Assembly: GCA_903932145.1 (NCBI GenBank)
Contig: CAIZFE010000089.1
Location: 1 to 64,000, forward strand
Origin: an uncultured Rhodopila sp.
GTDB taxonomy: Bacteria; Pseudomonadota; Alphaproteobacteria; Acetobacterales; Acetobacteraceae
Direction: 5' to 3'
DNA: 64,000 bases
Shown here piece by piece: positions 25,710-34,562 of the stretch. The position numbers and the translations under genes were made by a program. Position 1 is the first letter of the stretch, and the number at the start of each line of letters is the position of its first letter. The notes beneath the pieces are model-generated. The model saw only the letters and a program-made list of their open reading frames with translations. It had not been told where the DNA came from and searched no databases.

Positions 25710-26192
25710 TCAGCCTTGGTCCACGGGACGTTCCGTCGTGACGCCGACGCCACGCGCGGTGATCACCAACTCGCCATTCTGGTCGCGATATTCGGTGACG
25801 CGCTCGCGGAATGTCAGCTTGCCGGCGCGCTTGCTTTCCTTCTCCCACACCTTGCCGGGCATCGTCTCGGCCGTCAGCACGTCGCCGGGGCGGATGTGGC
25901 GATGGTATTCGTAATGCTGCTCCGCATGCAGACCGCCCGATGACGTCGGCTTGCCCTCAATCCCGCTCGGTCCCTTGGCCGATCCGAACCATTTCTGGCC
26001 GTTCTTCGGGCGCAGGTGATACTCCGGGTCGAACTGAGCCACCGCTTGCGGAAAGCTGGGCGGAGCGATGATTCCGCCGGCCTCGGTGGCTTTCGCCGCC
26101 GCCCCGTCGTGATACACAGGGTTGTCGTCGCTGATGGCGCGGGCGAACATCATGATGTGGCTCGCTTCAACGGGAAATGTAATTTTGGCCAA
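25710..26192 (-). CDS. MaoC N-terminal-type (FAS1-like) dehydratase subunit
   Basis: A 160-residue hot-dog-fold protein of the MaoC_dehydrat_N type. It has DDNPVYHD at residues 22-29 where catalytic MaoC halves have D-x-N-P-x-H, so it is the substrate-binding, non-catalytic half. The start is TTG 26192, 4 bases after AGGGGA (AGGGGACCCTTG), because no ATG fits the domain boundary. The longer frame to 26630 antisenses the phosphatase gene and is rejected. It is the first gene of the pair with 25277-25699. Confidence 0.83.
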   Translation of the reverse strand: MAKITFPVEASHIMMFARAISDDNPVYHDGAAAKATEAGGIIAPPSFPQAVAQFDPEYHLRPKNGQKWFGSAKGPSGIEGKPTSSGGLHAEQHYEYHRHIRPGDVLTAETMPGKVWEKESKRAGKLTFRERVTEYRDQNGELVITARGVGVTTERPVDQG

Positions 26193-26264
26193 GGGTCCCC
26201 TCCGATTGCTTTTGCCCGGACACGTTAGCAGGCTTCCCGAAAGAAGAAACAGGCGGGCCGGCGC

Positions 26265-27077
26265 ATGAGACGTCCGATGCGCCGCCCGGGCATGAAGGCC
26301 GCCCTGGGTGCCGCGGCGATTCCCACATTCAGCGGGCCCCGCGAGATGGCGGACTCGTCCGGCGCAATCCGTTTTATGCGTGCTCCGGGCTGGTTGCCGC
26401 GTGGCCGGCGGGTTTATGCGATCGGCGATATTCATGGGTATCCCGATAAGCTGGCAAGCCTGCACCGGCTGATCTCGGAGGATTTTGTGCAGCGCCCGAC
26501 GGAATCGGCTGTGCTGGTGCATCTCGGGGATTTCATCGATCAGGGTCCGGATAGCGCAGGCGTCGTCTCGCTTTTGGCCAGCGGTCCGCCAATCCGCGAC
26601 ATCCCGGTGATCAATCTTCTGGGCGATCACGAACGCATGCTTGTGGATGCACTGGCCGGCGACCGAGCCGCCGCCACCGACTGGCTGTGGGCTGGTGGAA
26701 GGGAAGCGCTGCCAAGCTGGGGGCTAAGCCCGCATCTGCCGCGCGAGGCGTGGGAGTCCGCGTTGCCGGCCGCCCATGTGGCCTGGCTGCGCGGCCTGGC
26801 ATTAACGCACCGCGAGGGCAGCTACCTGTTCGTGCATGCCGGAGTCCGGCCCGGACTACCGATCGCTGAGCAATCGCGGGATGATCTGGTCACGATGCGC
26901 CAGCCGTTCCTGACAACCGAGCAGGACCACGGGCTGGTCGTCGTGCACGGGCATTCGTCCAGCCCGTCGGTTCATATAGCGGCGAACCGGATCGGGCTTG
27001 ATACCGGGGCCGGGATGGGCGGGCGGCTAACCTGCGCGGTGCTGGAGGACGATTTGATAGGCTTGCTCTCGGTCTAA
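26265..27077 (+). CDS. Calcineurin-type metallophosphatase (serine/threonine phosphatase family)
   Basis: A protein of up to 270 residues with the metallophosphoesterase motifs in order: YAIGDIHGYPDKL, HLGDFIDQGPDS, LLGDHERM, FVHAGVRPG and VVHGHSSS. The third motif is normally GNHE; here it is GDHE, which changes an expected metal-bridge Asn to Asp. The start is uncertain: ATGs at 26265, 26292, 26346 and 26376 are all in frame, and the last, just before the domain, is sufficient for activity. Likely a cytosolic phosphoprotein or dinucleotide phosphatase. Confidence 0.85.
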   Translation: MRRPMRRPGMKAALGAAAIPTFSGPREMADSSGAIRFMRAPGWLPRGRRVYAIGDIHGYPDKLASLHRLISEDFVQRPTESAVLVHLGDFIDQGPDSAGVVSLLASGPPIRDIPVINLLGDHERMLVDALAGDRAAATDWLWAGGREALPSWGLSPHLPREAWESALPAAHVAWLRGLALTHREGSYLFVHAGVRPGLPIAEQSRDDLVTMRQPFLTTEQDHGLVVVHGHSSSPSVHIAANRIGLDTGAGMGGRLTCAVLEDDLIGLLSV

Positions 27078-27119
27078 TGCCCGGCAACAGCGACGCCACG
27101 CTCTCGAACTGTGACGGCC

Positions 27120-27581
27120 TTATCGCTTCTGGTGGCCAATCGCCCAGACATAAACCGCGACGGCATCGACATCGGCCGGCTGGAGGTTGTCGCCATCCAT
27201 GCCCGGGGCGGTGTGCATCCTGTCGGTGATCCCTCGCTTGATGCCACTCACTGTGCCGTCGGCCCAACCGTACAGACCGGTCGTCAGGTCCTTCGTGCCA
27301 ACCGGCGTTCCCTTCGCGTCCGCACCGTGACAGTGCATGCACTTGCCGCCCGCCGCTTCGCCATTGAAAATGCGATCACCGAGAACGAGTTGGTCTCTGG
27401 TAAATCCGGTCGGCACTGGCAAACCCTCAAGGGACGGCCGAACCCGCGGTCCGTAATCGGCGACAGGCGTGGCGACGGCGGTCACGGGACTCGGCTGATC
27501 GGCGCGCGCCCCTGACGCTGACGGCAGCACGGAACACACGGCGAGGGCTGTCGCCGTCAAAACGATCAAACGAGATCTCAT
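27120..27581 (-). CDS. Periplasmic class I cytochrome c
   Basis: A 153-residue protein with a signal peptide (LIVLTATALAVCSVL, cleaved after SGARA) and one heme-binding CMHCH at residues 81-85. A methionine in MHTAPGM near 127 is the likely sixth ligand. The C-terminal VDAVAVYVWAIGH helix is typical of small monoheme cytochromes. No oxidase or dehydrogenase partner is adjacent, so its electron route is unknown. Confidence 0.9.
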   Translation of the reverse strand: MRSRLIVLTATALAVCSVLPSASGARADQPSPVTAVATPVADYGPRVRPSLEGLPVPTGFTRDQLVLGDRIFNGEAAGGKCMHCHGADAKGTPVGTKDLTTGLYGWADGTVSGIKRGITDRMHTAPGMDGDNLQPADVDAVAVYVWAIGHQKR

Positions 27582-27676
27582 GGATACCTCTCCGTGAAAG
27601 GCGAGCGGCCGTTCCGGCCGCCGCCGGTCAGATAGGGCGTCTGGTGCCGACGCCGATTTAATCGTGGCGAAGGTGA

Positions 27677-27708
27677 CAACGTCAATGCGGCTTTCCGCAT
27701 TGACGTTG
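27677..27708. terminator. Stem-loop between the TetR and cytochrome genes
   Basis: CAACGTCAATGCGG (27677-27690) and CCGCATTGACGTTG (27695-27708) are a perfect 14-base inverted repeat with a CTTT loop, just downstream of the TetR gene's stop on the minus strand. There is no T-tract on either strand, so termination would need Rho or act as an mRNA 3' stabiliser. Confidence 0.5.
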
Positions 27709-27734
27709 CAAAGAAGGCCACATGCTCCGATCGC

Positions 27735-28382
27735 CTAATCCGCGCCGGCCAGTCCCAGGCTCTGTAAATAGAGCAGCACCCCCGCCTCCAGCAGATCCTC
27801 CGCCGGCATCGGCAGTTTGCGCCGGGACGGTCCTTCCCGCACGAACAGAGACGCGACGCCATGCGCCATCGCCCAGATATGCAGGGCCATCATCAGCGCG
27901 GGCGGGCGCCGATCAGCCGGCACGGTCGCGACGATTTTGTCCGCCGCCTCCCTCAGCACAGCGAACGCTCGGTCTCCCGCGGCCTGCAATCCTGGATGCG
28001 CCTCCGTTGCGAGATGCGAGTCGAACATCGCCGCGTAATAGGCAGGTTCCCGCCGAGCGAAGGAAAGATAGGCACGCCCCAAATCCTCGAAGGCGCGGAT
28101 GGTGTCAGGCTGACCGCCCTTCCAGGCTTTGGTCAGATGTTCGGTGAAGCGGTCGAAACCACGCAGGGCGACCTCGGCCAGCAGGGACTCGGCGTCGCGG
28201 AAATGGCGATACGGTGCGGCCGGGCTGACTCCGGCCAGACGCGCGGCCTCGGCGATGGTGAAACCGGCCGGTCCCTTGGCGGCGATCAACTCCAGCGCCG
28301 CGTCGATCAAGGCTTCGCGCAGGTTGCCGTGGTGATAGCCACGACGCCCCGAACCGCCGCTTGATGGTCCAGACCAGCTCAT
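27735..28382 (-). CDS. TetR/AcrR-family transcriptional regulator
   Basis: A 215-residue repressor-type protein. The N-terminal helix-turn-helix (GYHHGNLREALIDAALELI, then FTIAEAARLAGVSPAAPYRHF) is followed by a WHG-type ligand domain. The ATG at 28382 leaves 183 bases to the divergent ABC transporter operon, so control of that operon plus autoregulation is likely. The much longer frame to 29219 runs antisense to the binding protein and is rejected. Confidence 0.92.
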   Translation of the reverse strand: MSWSGPSSGGSGRRGYHHGNLREALIDAALELIAAKGPAGFTIAEAARLAGVSPAAPYRHFRDAESLLAEVALRGFDRFTEHLTKAWKGGQPDTIRAFEDLGRAYLSFARREPAYYAAMFDSHLATEAHPGLQAAGDRAFAVLREAADKIVATVPADRRPPALMMALHIWAMAHGVASLFVREGPSRRKLPMPAEDLLEAGVLLYLQSLGLAGAD

Positions 28383-28565
28383 GGGAATGGTTGTGACATG
28401 ACTGGCGGATGCGATCCAGCCGCCGCGATCGACGACCGTGGAAGAGAGCAGGCCGTTTGGCCTGGTTCTTGCGTGAAACCGGAGTATAGGTCTTGCTACC
28501 AGGCTTCTGCTCATTTCCTTGCCGGGAGCATCAGATTTGTGGTCAGGAAAAAGGCAGTTGCGCGC

Positions 28566-29525
28566 ATGAAAAGTCATCGCCTCGTCTCTCGCCGTATGGC
28601 TTTGGCTGGAGGGCTGGCCGCACCCTTCGTCGCGCGGGTTGGGGGAGCCAGAGCGGACTCCATTACCATCCGGATGGGCGCACTGAAGCTGATCCACTCG
28701 ATCACGCCATGGTTCTACGAACGGTTCCTGCCCGCGGGCTACACGCTGGAGGTTATTCCGTTCGAAAGCCCAACCGATTGCAAATCCGCCGTCGTCACCC
28801 GTTCGGTGGATTTCGGCACTTTTGGAATTGCCGCGGGTATTCTGGGTGCCGCGGCGCATGAGCCGGTGGTGGTGTTTGGGTCCGCCTGCAATAAAGGCAT
28901 GGCGGTGGTCGCCCGTAAGGACGGACCGATCGAAACACTGAAAGACTTGAACGGCAAACGCGTCGCCATCTGGCCCGGCTCCACCCAGGAAGTGTTCATC
29001 CTGGAACGTTTGCGGATGGAGGGTATGACCATCCGCGACGTGGAATCGGTTCGGGTCTCGTTCAGCGAAATGCCCGCCGCACTCGCACGGGGCGATATTG
29101 ATGCCTATGTGGATGCCGAACCGGGTCCGGGCAATTCGTTGTTCAGCGGTGTCGGCAAGATCGTTGAGTATCCGTATTCGACGCCGATGGGCAGCCTGAA
29201 CATGATCATGGGCGCGCATCGCGAGACGATCGATCAGAAGCCCGACCTCGCGCGCATTGTTTTAAATCTGCAAAAGCAGGGCAGCGAATACGCGATGTCC
29301 CATCCGGATGAGATGGTGAACATGGCCGTCACCAAGCTGGGCATGAAGCGGGAGGCGGTTGCTCTGTCGGTCAAAAACGTCGAGCTGAACTGGAAGATGA
29401 CTCCGGAAATGGTTGCAGCCGGAAGGACCTACGCCGACCACATGCTGGAGTTGAAACAAATCCGGGCACTGCCGGATTTCGCGACTTTTTTCGATACGAA
29501 AATCTCCGACCAGCTATCTGTATGA
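28566..29525 (+). CDS. NitT/TauT-type ABC transporter substrate-binding protein
   Basis: A 319-residue type II periplasmic binding protein of the NrtA/SsuA/ThiY group. The N-terminus HRLVSRRMALAGGLAAP is a twin-arginine-like signal, with cleavage near GARAD. The core contains FESPTDCKSAVVTRSVDFGTF, KDLNGKRVAIWPGS and EMPAALARGDIDAYVDAEPG. It overlaps the permease gene by 4 bases. The ligand could be a sulfonate, nitrate-like or pyrimidine compound; sequence does not decide. Confidence 0.92.
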   Translation: MKSHRLVSRRMALAGGLAAPFVARVGGARADSITIRMGALKLIHSITPWFYERFLPAGYTLEVIPFESPTDCKSAVVTRSVDFGTFGIAAGILGAAAHEPVVVFGSACNKGMAVVARKDGPIETLKDLNGKRVAIWPGSTQEVFILERLRMEGMTIRDVESVRVSFSEMPAALARGDIDAYVDAEPGPGNSLFSGVGKIVEYPYSTPMGSLNMIMGAHRETIDQKPDLARIVLNLQKQGSEYAMSHPDEMVNMAVTKLGMKREAVALSVKNVELNWKMTPEMVAAGRTYADHMLELKQIRALPDFATFFDTKISDQLSV

Positions 29526-30343
29526 TCGCGGTCGTCGAAGCGCTGCCGCCGGATACGGCGCCAGCGCGCATCGATATCACGCCACTGCTGCGGATAATTG
29601 TCCCGGTGGTTTTGTTACTGTCGTGGTGGGGGGCGACCGCGCTGCATCCCGGCGGGTTGATTTCGTCGCCGCAAGAGGTCGGTACCGCGCTGTGGGATCT
29701 CGCGTTCGGCGGCATCAACGACGATGCCTTCAGTGAGATGCTGCTGCCCGATTTGATCGCCTCGGCCGGCCGGGTCTATGGCGCGTTCCTGTTGGCCGCC
29801 GCGTTGGCCCTGCCGCTGGGTATGCTGATCGGACGGCTGCGGATCGTGAAGGAGATGTTGGAGCCGACCTTGCAGGTGCTCCGGCCCGTGCCGGTCACGG
29901 CCTGGCTGCCGCTATCGATGATCATGTTCGGCATCGGACCGAAATCGGCGTTCTTCCTGGTCGCGTTGGGATCGTTTTACCCGATACTGATCAACACCAT
30001 CTTCGCGGTTCGCAGCGTCGAGCCCCGGCTGTTCGAGGCCGCCCAAATGTTGGGGGTTTCCCCGGCTCGGTTATTCACCAAAGTCGTGCTGCCGGCGTCG
30101 CTGCCCGGGATGTTCACCGGACTGCGGCTGGGACTGGGTTTGGCCTGGGTGGTGATCGTCGTGGGCGAAATGACCGGGGTCCAGACCGGACTCGGGGCGA
30201 TGATCATGGACGCCCGCCAGTTGTCGCGGACCGAAATCGTCATTGCCGGCATGGCGATCATTGGTGTCGCCGGGTATCTGTCGGACTATGCGGTTTTGGC
30301 GCTCGGCCGGCGACTGCTGGCGTGGAGCCCGCAGCATGGTTGA
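29522..30343 (+). CDS. NitT/TauT-type ABC transporter permease
   Basis: A 273-residue inner-membrane permease with about six helices. The EAA loop that contacts the ATPase is in FEAAQMLGVSPARLFTKVVLPASLPG. The 4-base overlap with the binding-protein gene and 8-base overlap with the ATPase gene show one operon. Confidence 0.94.
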   Translation: MIAVVEALPPDTAPARIDITPLLRIIVPVVLLLSWWGATALHPGGLISSPQEVGTALWDLAFGGINDDAFSEMLLPDLIASAGRVYGAFLLAAALALPLGMLIGRLRIVKEMLEPTLQVLRPVPVTAWLPLSMIMFGIGPKSAFFLVALGSFYPILINTIFAVRSVEPRLFEAAQMLGVSPARLFTKVVLPASLPGMFTGLRLGLGLAWVVIVVGEMTGVQTGLGAMIMDARQLSRTEIVIAGMAIIGVAGYLSDYAVLALGRRLLAWSPQHG

Positions 30344-31097
30344 ACCTATCCTGCGTGCCATCAATACCGGCAAGATCTATCCGGGCGGGATCGAGGCTCT
30401 CCGCAATGCCAATCTCGACATCGCGCCGGGCGAATTTGTCTGCCTGATCGGCGCATCGGGGTGCGGGAAATCGACCCTGCTGCGAATGATCGCCGGATTC
30501 GAAACGGTAACCTCCGGCCAGATCGTCGTGCGCGGACGTCCGGTGACCGGCCCCGGCCCGGACCGGGGCATGGTATTTCAGGATTATGGCCTGTTCCCCT
30601 GGCTAACGATCCGCAAAAACATTGCGTTCGGGCCCATTGCGCGCGGCAAGCCAAAGGCCGAGGCACTGGCCACCGCCGACCGGTTCGTGTCGATGATGGG
30701 GCTCGATCGTTTTGCTGATAGCTATCCGCACCAATTATCCGGCGGCATGAAGCAACGCGTCGCCATCGGCCGCGTGCTGGCCAACGACGCGCAAGTGGCG
30801 CTGATGGATGAGCCGTTTGGCGCGCTCGATGCGATGACACGCGAACGGCTACAGGAAGAGCTGCTGACCATCTGGCGGGCCACCGGACTGAGTGTGGTGT
30901 TCGTGACCCACTCGCTGGAAGAGGCGATCTATCTTGCCGACCGCGTCGTGGTGATGTCGCCCGGACCCGGCCGGATCGTGGCGGGAGAGCGGATCATGCT
31001 GGATCGGCCGCGAGACGTGTCATCCCCGGAATTCAACGACATTCGTCGCCATCTGGCGTCTCTGCTGCACGCCGATCATGCGCGTGAAGCCGCCTGA
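30336..31097 (+). CDS. NitT/TauT-type ABC transporter ATPase
   Basis: A 253-residue ABC ATPase: Walker A IGASGCGKST, Q-loop VFQDYGLFPW, signature LSGGMKQRVAIGR, Walker B VALMDEPFGALD, and H-loop FVTHSLEEA. The ATG at 30336 lies inside the permease 3' end; the frame further upstream is antisense-like and rejected. It powers the transporter encoded by the two preceding genes. Confidence 0.96.
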   Translation: MVEPILRAINTGKIYPGGIEALRNANLDIAPGEFVCLIGASGCGKSTLLRMIAGFETVTSGQIVVRGRPVTGPGPDRGMVFQDYGLFPWLTIRKNIAFGPIARGKPKAEALATADRFVSMMGLDRFADSYPHQLSGGMKQRVAIGRVLANDAQVALMDEPFGALDAMTRERLQEELLTIWRATGLSVVFVTHSLEEAIYLADRVVVMSPGPGRIVAGERIMLDRPRDVSSPEFNDIRRHLASLLHADHAREAA

Positions 31098-31168
31098 CGT
31101 AATAAGAGGCTGGACACGGCCACCGCCATTCAGCGAGATGACGCGATGGTTTGACCAAGAGGACTCCC

Positions 31169-31582
31169 ATGAGCCTGATCGACATTGTTGCCGGCCCGTT
31201 TACCTTTAAGGCACGGTTTGAAACCGAGAACGCACCGAAGACCTGTGCGAAATTCCTGTCGCTGCTGCCGTACCGGGAGCGGATCATCCACGTCCGCTGG
31301 AGCGGCGAAGGGTGCTGGATTCCGCTGGGCGAGCTGGATCTGGGTCTGGGCTACGAAAACCACACCAGCTACCCGGCCCCTGGCCAGATCATCCTGTATC
31401 CGGGCGGCATCTCGGAAACCGAAATCCTGCTGGCCTATGGCGGCGTGCAGTTTGCCAGCAAGATGGGACAGTTGGCGGGGAATCACTTCCTGACCGTCGT
31501 CGAGGGCAACGAGAACCTGGCGGCCCTCGGCAAGATGGTCCTGTGGCAAGGCGCCCAGGCGATCGAGTTCAAGCTCCCGTAA
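31169..31582 (+). CDS. DUF3830-type protein (cyclophilin-like fold)
   Basis: A 137-residue protein from ATG 31169, with AAGAGGA upstream. It matches the DUF3830 pattern: an early APKTCAKFLSLLPY (cyclophilin-like helix), HVRWSGEGCWIPLG, and YGGVQFASKMGQLAGNHF. It is 72 bases downstream of the ABC ATPase on the same strand, so it is probably co-expressed. DUF3830 proteins often neighbour transporters and hydrolases, but no reaction is known. Confidence 0.82.
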   Translation: MSLIDIVAGPFTFKARFETENAPKTCAKFLSLLPYRERIIHVRWSGEGCWIPLGELDLGLGYENHTSYPAPGQIILYPGGISETEILLAYGGVQFASKMGQLAGNHFLTVVEGNENLAALGKMVLWQGAQAIEFKLP

Positions 31583-31594
31583 ACCTCGATTGTC

Positions 31595-31634
31595 GTTCAT
31601 CCCCGTCATGGCCGGAGCCATGACGGGGATGAAC
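31595..31634. terminator. Perfect stem-loop between convergent genes
   Basis: GTTCATCCCCGTCATGGC (31595-31612) and its exact complement (31617-31634) are separated by CGGA: an 18-base stem between a rightward and a leftward gene, well placed to end transcription from both. There is no T-run. The GTCATGGC core also links it to repeat family B. Confidence 0.55.
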
Positions 31635-31641
31635 AAACGGA

Positions 31642-32622
31642 TCAGACCGGCATCAACGCCCGCAGGTCGGTTTCCGGCCGCGCGCCGTAATGGCTGATCA
31701 CCTCGGCGGCGGCGATGCTGCCCATGCGGCCACAGATCTCCAGGCTTTTGCCGAAGGTCAGGCCGGTCAGGAATCCAGCGGCGTAAGCGTCGCCAGCCCC
31801 GGTTGTGTCCACTACCTTGGCGGGTTCGGCGGCCACACTGACCGTCTCGGCACCGCGTAGAATCACGCTACCGGCCTCACTGCGGGTCAACGCGGCCAGG
31901 GCAACGTTCTGGCGCGCATCTTCCGCAGCTTCCTCAAACGTGTTGCGCTCGTAAAGCGCGGTAATCTCGGCTTCGTTGGCGAACAGGATATCGACGTGGT
32001 TGGCCACGAGATCCAGGAACGCCGCGCGATGACGGTTGACGCAGAACGCATCGGACAACGACAGCGCGACCTGACGGCCGGCGGCATGGGCGGCGGCGGC
32101 GGCCTTCTTGAACGCGGCCTGGGCTTCCGGGGGATCGTACAGATAGCCTTCCAGGTAGGTAATCTCTGACGCGGCGACCAACGCGGGGTCCACGTCTTCG
32201 GCCGTCAGCGTGACGCAGGCGCCCAGGAACGTGTTCATGGTGCGCTGGCCATCGGGCGTGACCAGGATCAGGCAACGCGCGGTGGGCGCGGCGCCGGAAA
32301 GCGGGGCGGTGGGGAAATGCACGCCCACGGCATCGATGTCGTGACGGAACACGCCGCCGAGTTGATCATCGGCGACTTTGCCGATGTAGGCGACGCGGGC
32401 GCCAAGCCCGGCCGCGACGGCGCAGGAATTGGCAACCGAACCGCCGCTGCTCTCCAGGCCCGGCGGCATGGCGGCGTACAAGGCGTCCGCGGTCGCGGTG
32501 TCGATCAACTGCATCGCACCTTTATGCATGTCGTGGCGCGACAGGAACGCCTCGTCAGCTCGGGCGACGACATCGACGATGGCATTGCCGATACCCAGAA
32601 TGTCGTAGGTGGCTTCAGACAT
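31642..32622 (-). CDS. Adenosine-kinase-like PfkB-family kinase
   Basis: A 326-residue sugar/nucleoside kinase. The N-terminal GIGNAIVDVVAR and GGSVANSCAVAAGLG form the substrate-site glycine motif, and DTTGAGDAYAAGFLTG carries the catalytic Asp and anion hole. GxxxDxxG and LxDxFCVNRHR are typical of bacterial adenosine kinases. The ATG at 32622 follows AAGGAAGATC. Adenosine is the likely substrate, though ribokinase-type alternatives exist in this family. Confidence 0.88.
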   Translation of the reverse strand: MSEATYDILGIGNAIVDVVARADEAFLSRHDMHKGAMQLIDTATADALYAAMPPGLESSGGSVANSCAVAAGLGARVAYIGKVADDQLGGVFRHDIDAVGVHFPTAPLSGAAPTARCLILVTPDGQRTMNTFLGACVTLTAEDVDPALVAASEITYLEGYLYDPPEAQAAFKKAAAAAHAAGRQVALSLSDAFCVNRHRAAFLDLVANHVDILFANEAEITALYERNTFEEAAEDARQNVALAALTRSEAGSVILRGAETVSVAAEPAKVVDTTGAGDAYAAGFLTGLTFGKSLEICGRMGSIAAAEVISHYGARPETDLRALMPV

Positions 32623-32840
32623 GATCTTCCTTTTGGCGGGTGTGCCCAAACCGCCGCTTCGATGACATCGGTGTCCCGGCCGGGCGGTCCGGGACGATAG
32701 GCGGGCGTTTTCTACTACTGGCGCCGCATTGGAAAGCGCATCCTGTCAGAAGCGGCCATATTTCGGCGGATCGCTGACCTGTCATTTGCCGCGAGGCACG
32801 CGAGGACCTACTCGGCGAGTCCGGCACAGAGTCGGTTCGG

Positions 32841-34562
32841 ATGGAAACCCGGATGCAAACCCCAGTGGAGACCATCTCCATCGGCGAGCAGCTTGAGGCG
32901 ATCGGCTGCATCCTGATGCAGCAAGGGCACTGCGATCAACGGACACTGGACCGCGCCTCTCGCGTGGCGCTTGAGTCGCATCAGCGGATGGACGCGGTGC
33001 TGCTGCAACTCGGGTTGGTGTCCGAACGCGGCCTCGCCGACGCGTACTCGCGCTTGCTGTCGGTCCCGGTCACCGAAGTACACGGATACCCGGCCACCGA
33101 ACCGGTGCTGGCGGACAAACTGACCGCCCGGTTCCTGCGCCACACCCGCGTGGTGCCGCTCGCCGCCGATGCGACAAGCGTCCTGCTGGCGGCGGCGGAC
33201 CCGTTGGACCCGTTCACGCTGGCCGCCGTCGAGGTCGCGACCGGACGGCGCGCGCGTTTGCAAGTCGCCGTGCCGATCGAACTGGAAGCGGCGCTCAATC
33301 GGCTTTACCCCGAAGCTGACCGCCCCGGGTCGGACTCCGACAACGACGCACCTCTGGAAGAGGATGCCGAACGCCTGAAAGATCTGGCGAGCGAGGCGCC
33401 GGTGATCCGTCTGGTGAACCTGCTGATCACCCGGGCGGTCGAGACACAAGCGTCCGACATCCACATCGAGCCGTTCGAGGACCGCTTGCGTGTGCGGTAC
33501 CGCTACGATGGCGTGCTGCATGAGGCGGAAGCGCCACCCCGGCATCTGGCCGCCGCCGTCACGTCCCGCATCAAGATCATGGCACGCCTGGACATCGCGG
33601 AGCGGCGGATGCCTCAGGACGGCCGGATCAAGATGGCCGTGCGCGGCCAGGATGTGGATTTTCGCGTCTCCACCATCCCCTCCCTGCACGGCGAGACCGT
33701 CGTCTTACGCATCCTCGACCGGTCGGCGGTAACGTTCGACTACGCTCGGCTTGGCTTGTCGCCGGCGGTGATCCGCAAGCTGGGAACGGCCCTGGAGTTG
33801 CCGAACGGCATCGTCCTGGTCACCGGTCCGACCGGCAGCGGCAAAACCACGACGCTCTACACCGGGTTGCTGGCGCTGAACGCGGTCACCCGCAAGATCG
33901 TCACGGTGGAGGACCCGATCGAGTATCAGCTTCAGGGCATCAACCAGATCCAGGTGCGCGCGCAGATCGGCCTGACCTTTGCCAGCCTGTTGCGGTCCAT
34001 CCTGCGGCAGGACCCGGACGTCATCATGGTCGGGGAAATCCGCGACGGGGAAACGGCACAGATCGCGGTGCAGGCGGCGTTGACCGGGCATCTGGTGCTC
34101 TCGACGTTACATACCAATTCCGCGGCGGCAGCGGTGACCCGGCTGCGCGATATGGGGGTGGAGGATTATCTGCTGACCGCCGTGCTGCGCGGGATCATGG
34201 CCCAACGACTGGTGCGCCGCTTGTGTCCGGACTGCCGCCGGAGCGAGCCCGCTCCCCCCGAATTGGTCACTCGATTTGGCCTCGACCGGCGCACAGACGC
34301 CAGACCGATCATGCTGTCGCATGCGGTCGGCTGTGCGGCGTGCCGGCAAACCGGGTATCGCGGCCGGGCGGCGATCGCGGAGTTTCTGGAACTGGGGCCG
34401 GCGATCGAACGGCTGATCTTCGAGCGTGCCGATCACGTCATGATCGAGCGTGCCGCTATCGCGCACGGCATGGAGCCGATGTTCGACGCCGGCCTTGCCG
34501 CCGCGCTGGCGGGCGAGACGACGATCGAGGAAGTCACCCGCAGCATTCGCACCGATCCATGA
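32841..34562 (+). CDS. gspE: Type II secretion ATPase GspE
   Basis: A 573-residue cytosolic motor of the type II secretion system. It has an N-terminal N1/N2 domain (residues 1-160), then the ATPase core with VTGPTGSGKTTT (Walker A, about 328-338), an Asp box near VEDPIEYQL, Walker B PDVIMVGEIRDGETA, the His box LVLSTLHTN, and the zinc tetracysteine LCPDC...GCAAC near the end. It overlaps gspF as ATGA. It is the first gene of gspE-F-I-J-K-D. Confidence 0.96.
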   Translation: METRMQTPVETISIGEQLEAIGCILMQQGHCDQRTLDRASRVALESHQRMDAVLLQLGLVSERGLADAYSRLLSVPVTEVHGYPATEPVLADKLTARFLRHTRVVPLAADATSVLLAAADPLDPFTLAAVEVATGRRARLQVAVPIELEAALNRLYPEADRPGSDSDNDAPLEEDAERLKDLASEAPVIRLVNLLITRAVETQASDIHIEPFEDRLRVRYRYDGVLHEAEAPPRHLAAAVTSRIKIMARLDIAERRMPQDGRIKMAVRGQDVDFRVSTIPSLHGETVVLRILDRSAVTFDYARLGLSPAVIRKLGTALELPNGIVLVTGPTGSGKTTTLYTGLLALNAVTRKIVTVEDPIEYQLQGINQIQVRAQIGLTFASLLRSILRQDPDVIMVGEIRDGETAQIAVQAALTGHLVLSTLHTNSAAAAVTRLRDMGVEDYLLTAVLRGIMAQRLVRRLCPDCRRSEPAPPELVTRFGLDRRTDARPIMLSHAVGCAACRQTGYRGRAAIAEFLELGPAIERLIFERADHVMIERAAIAHGMEPMFDAGLAAALAGETTIEEVTRSIRTDP

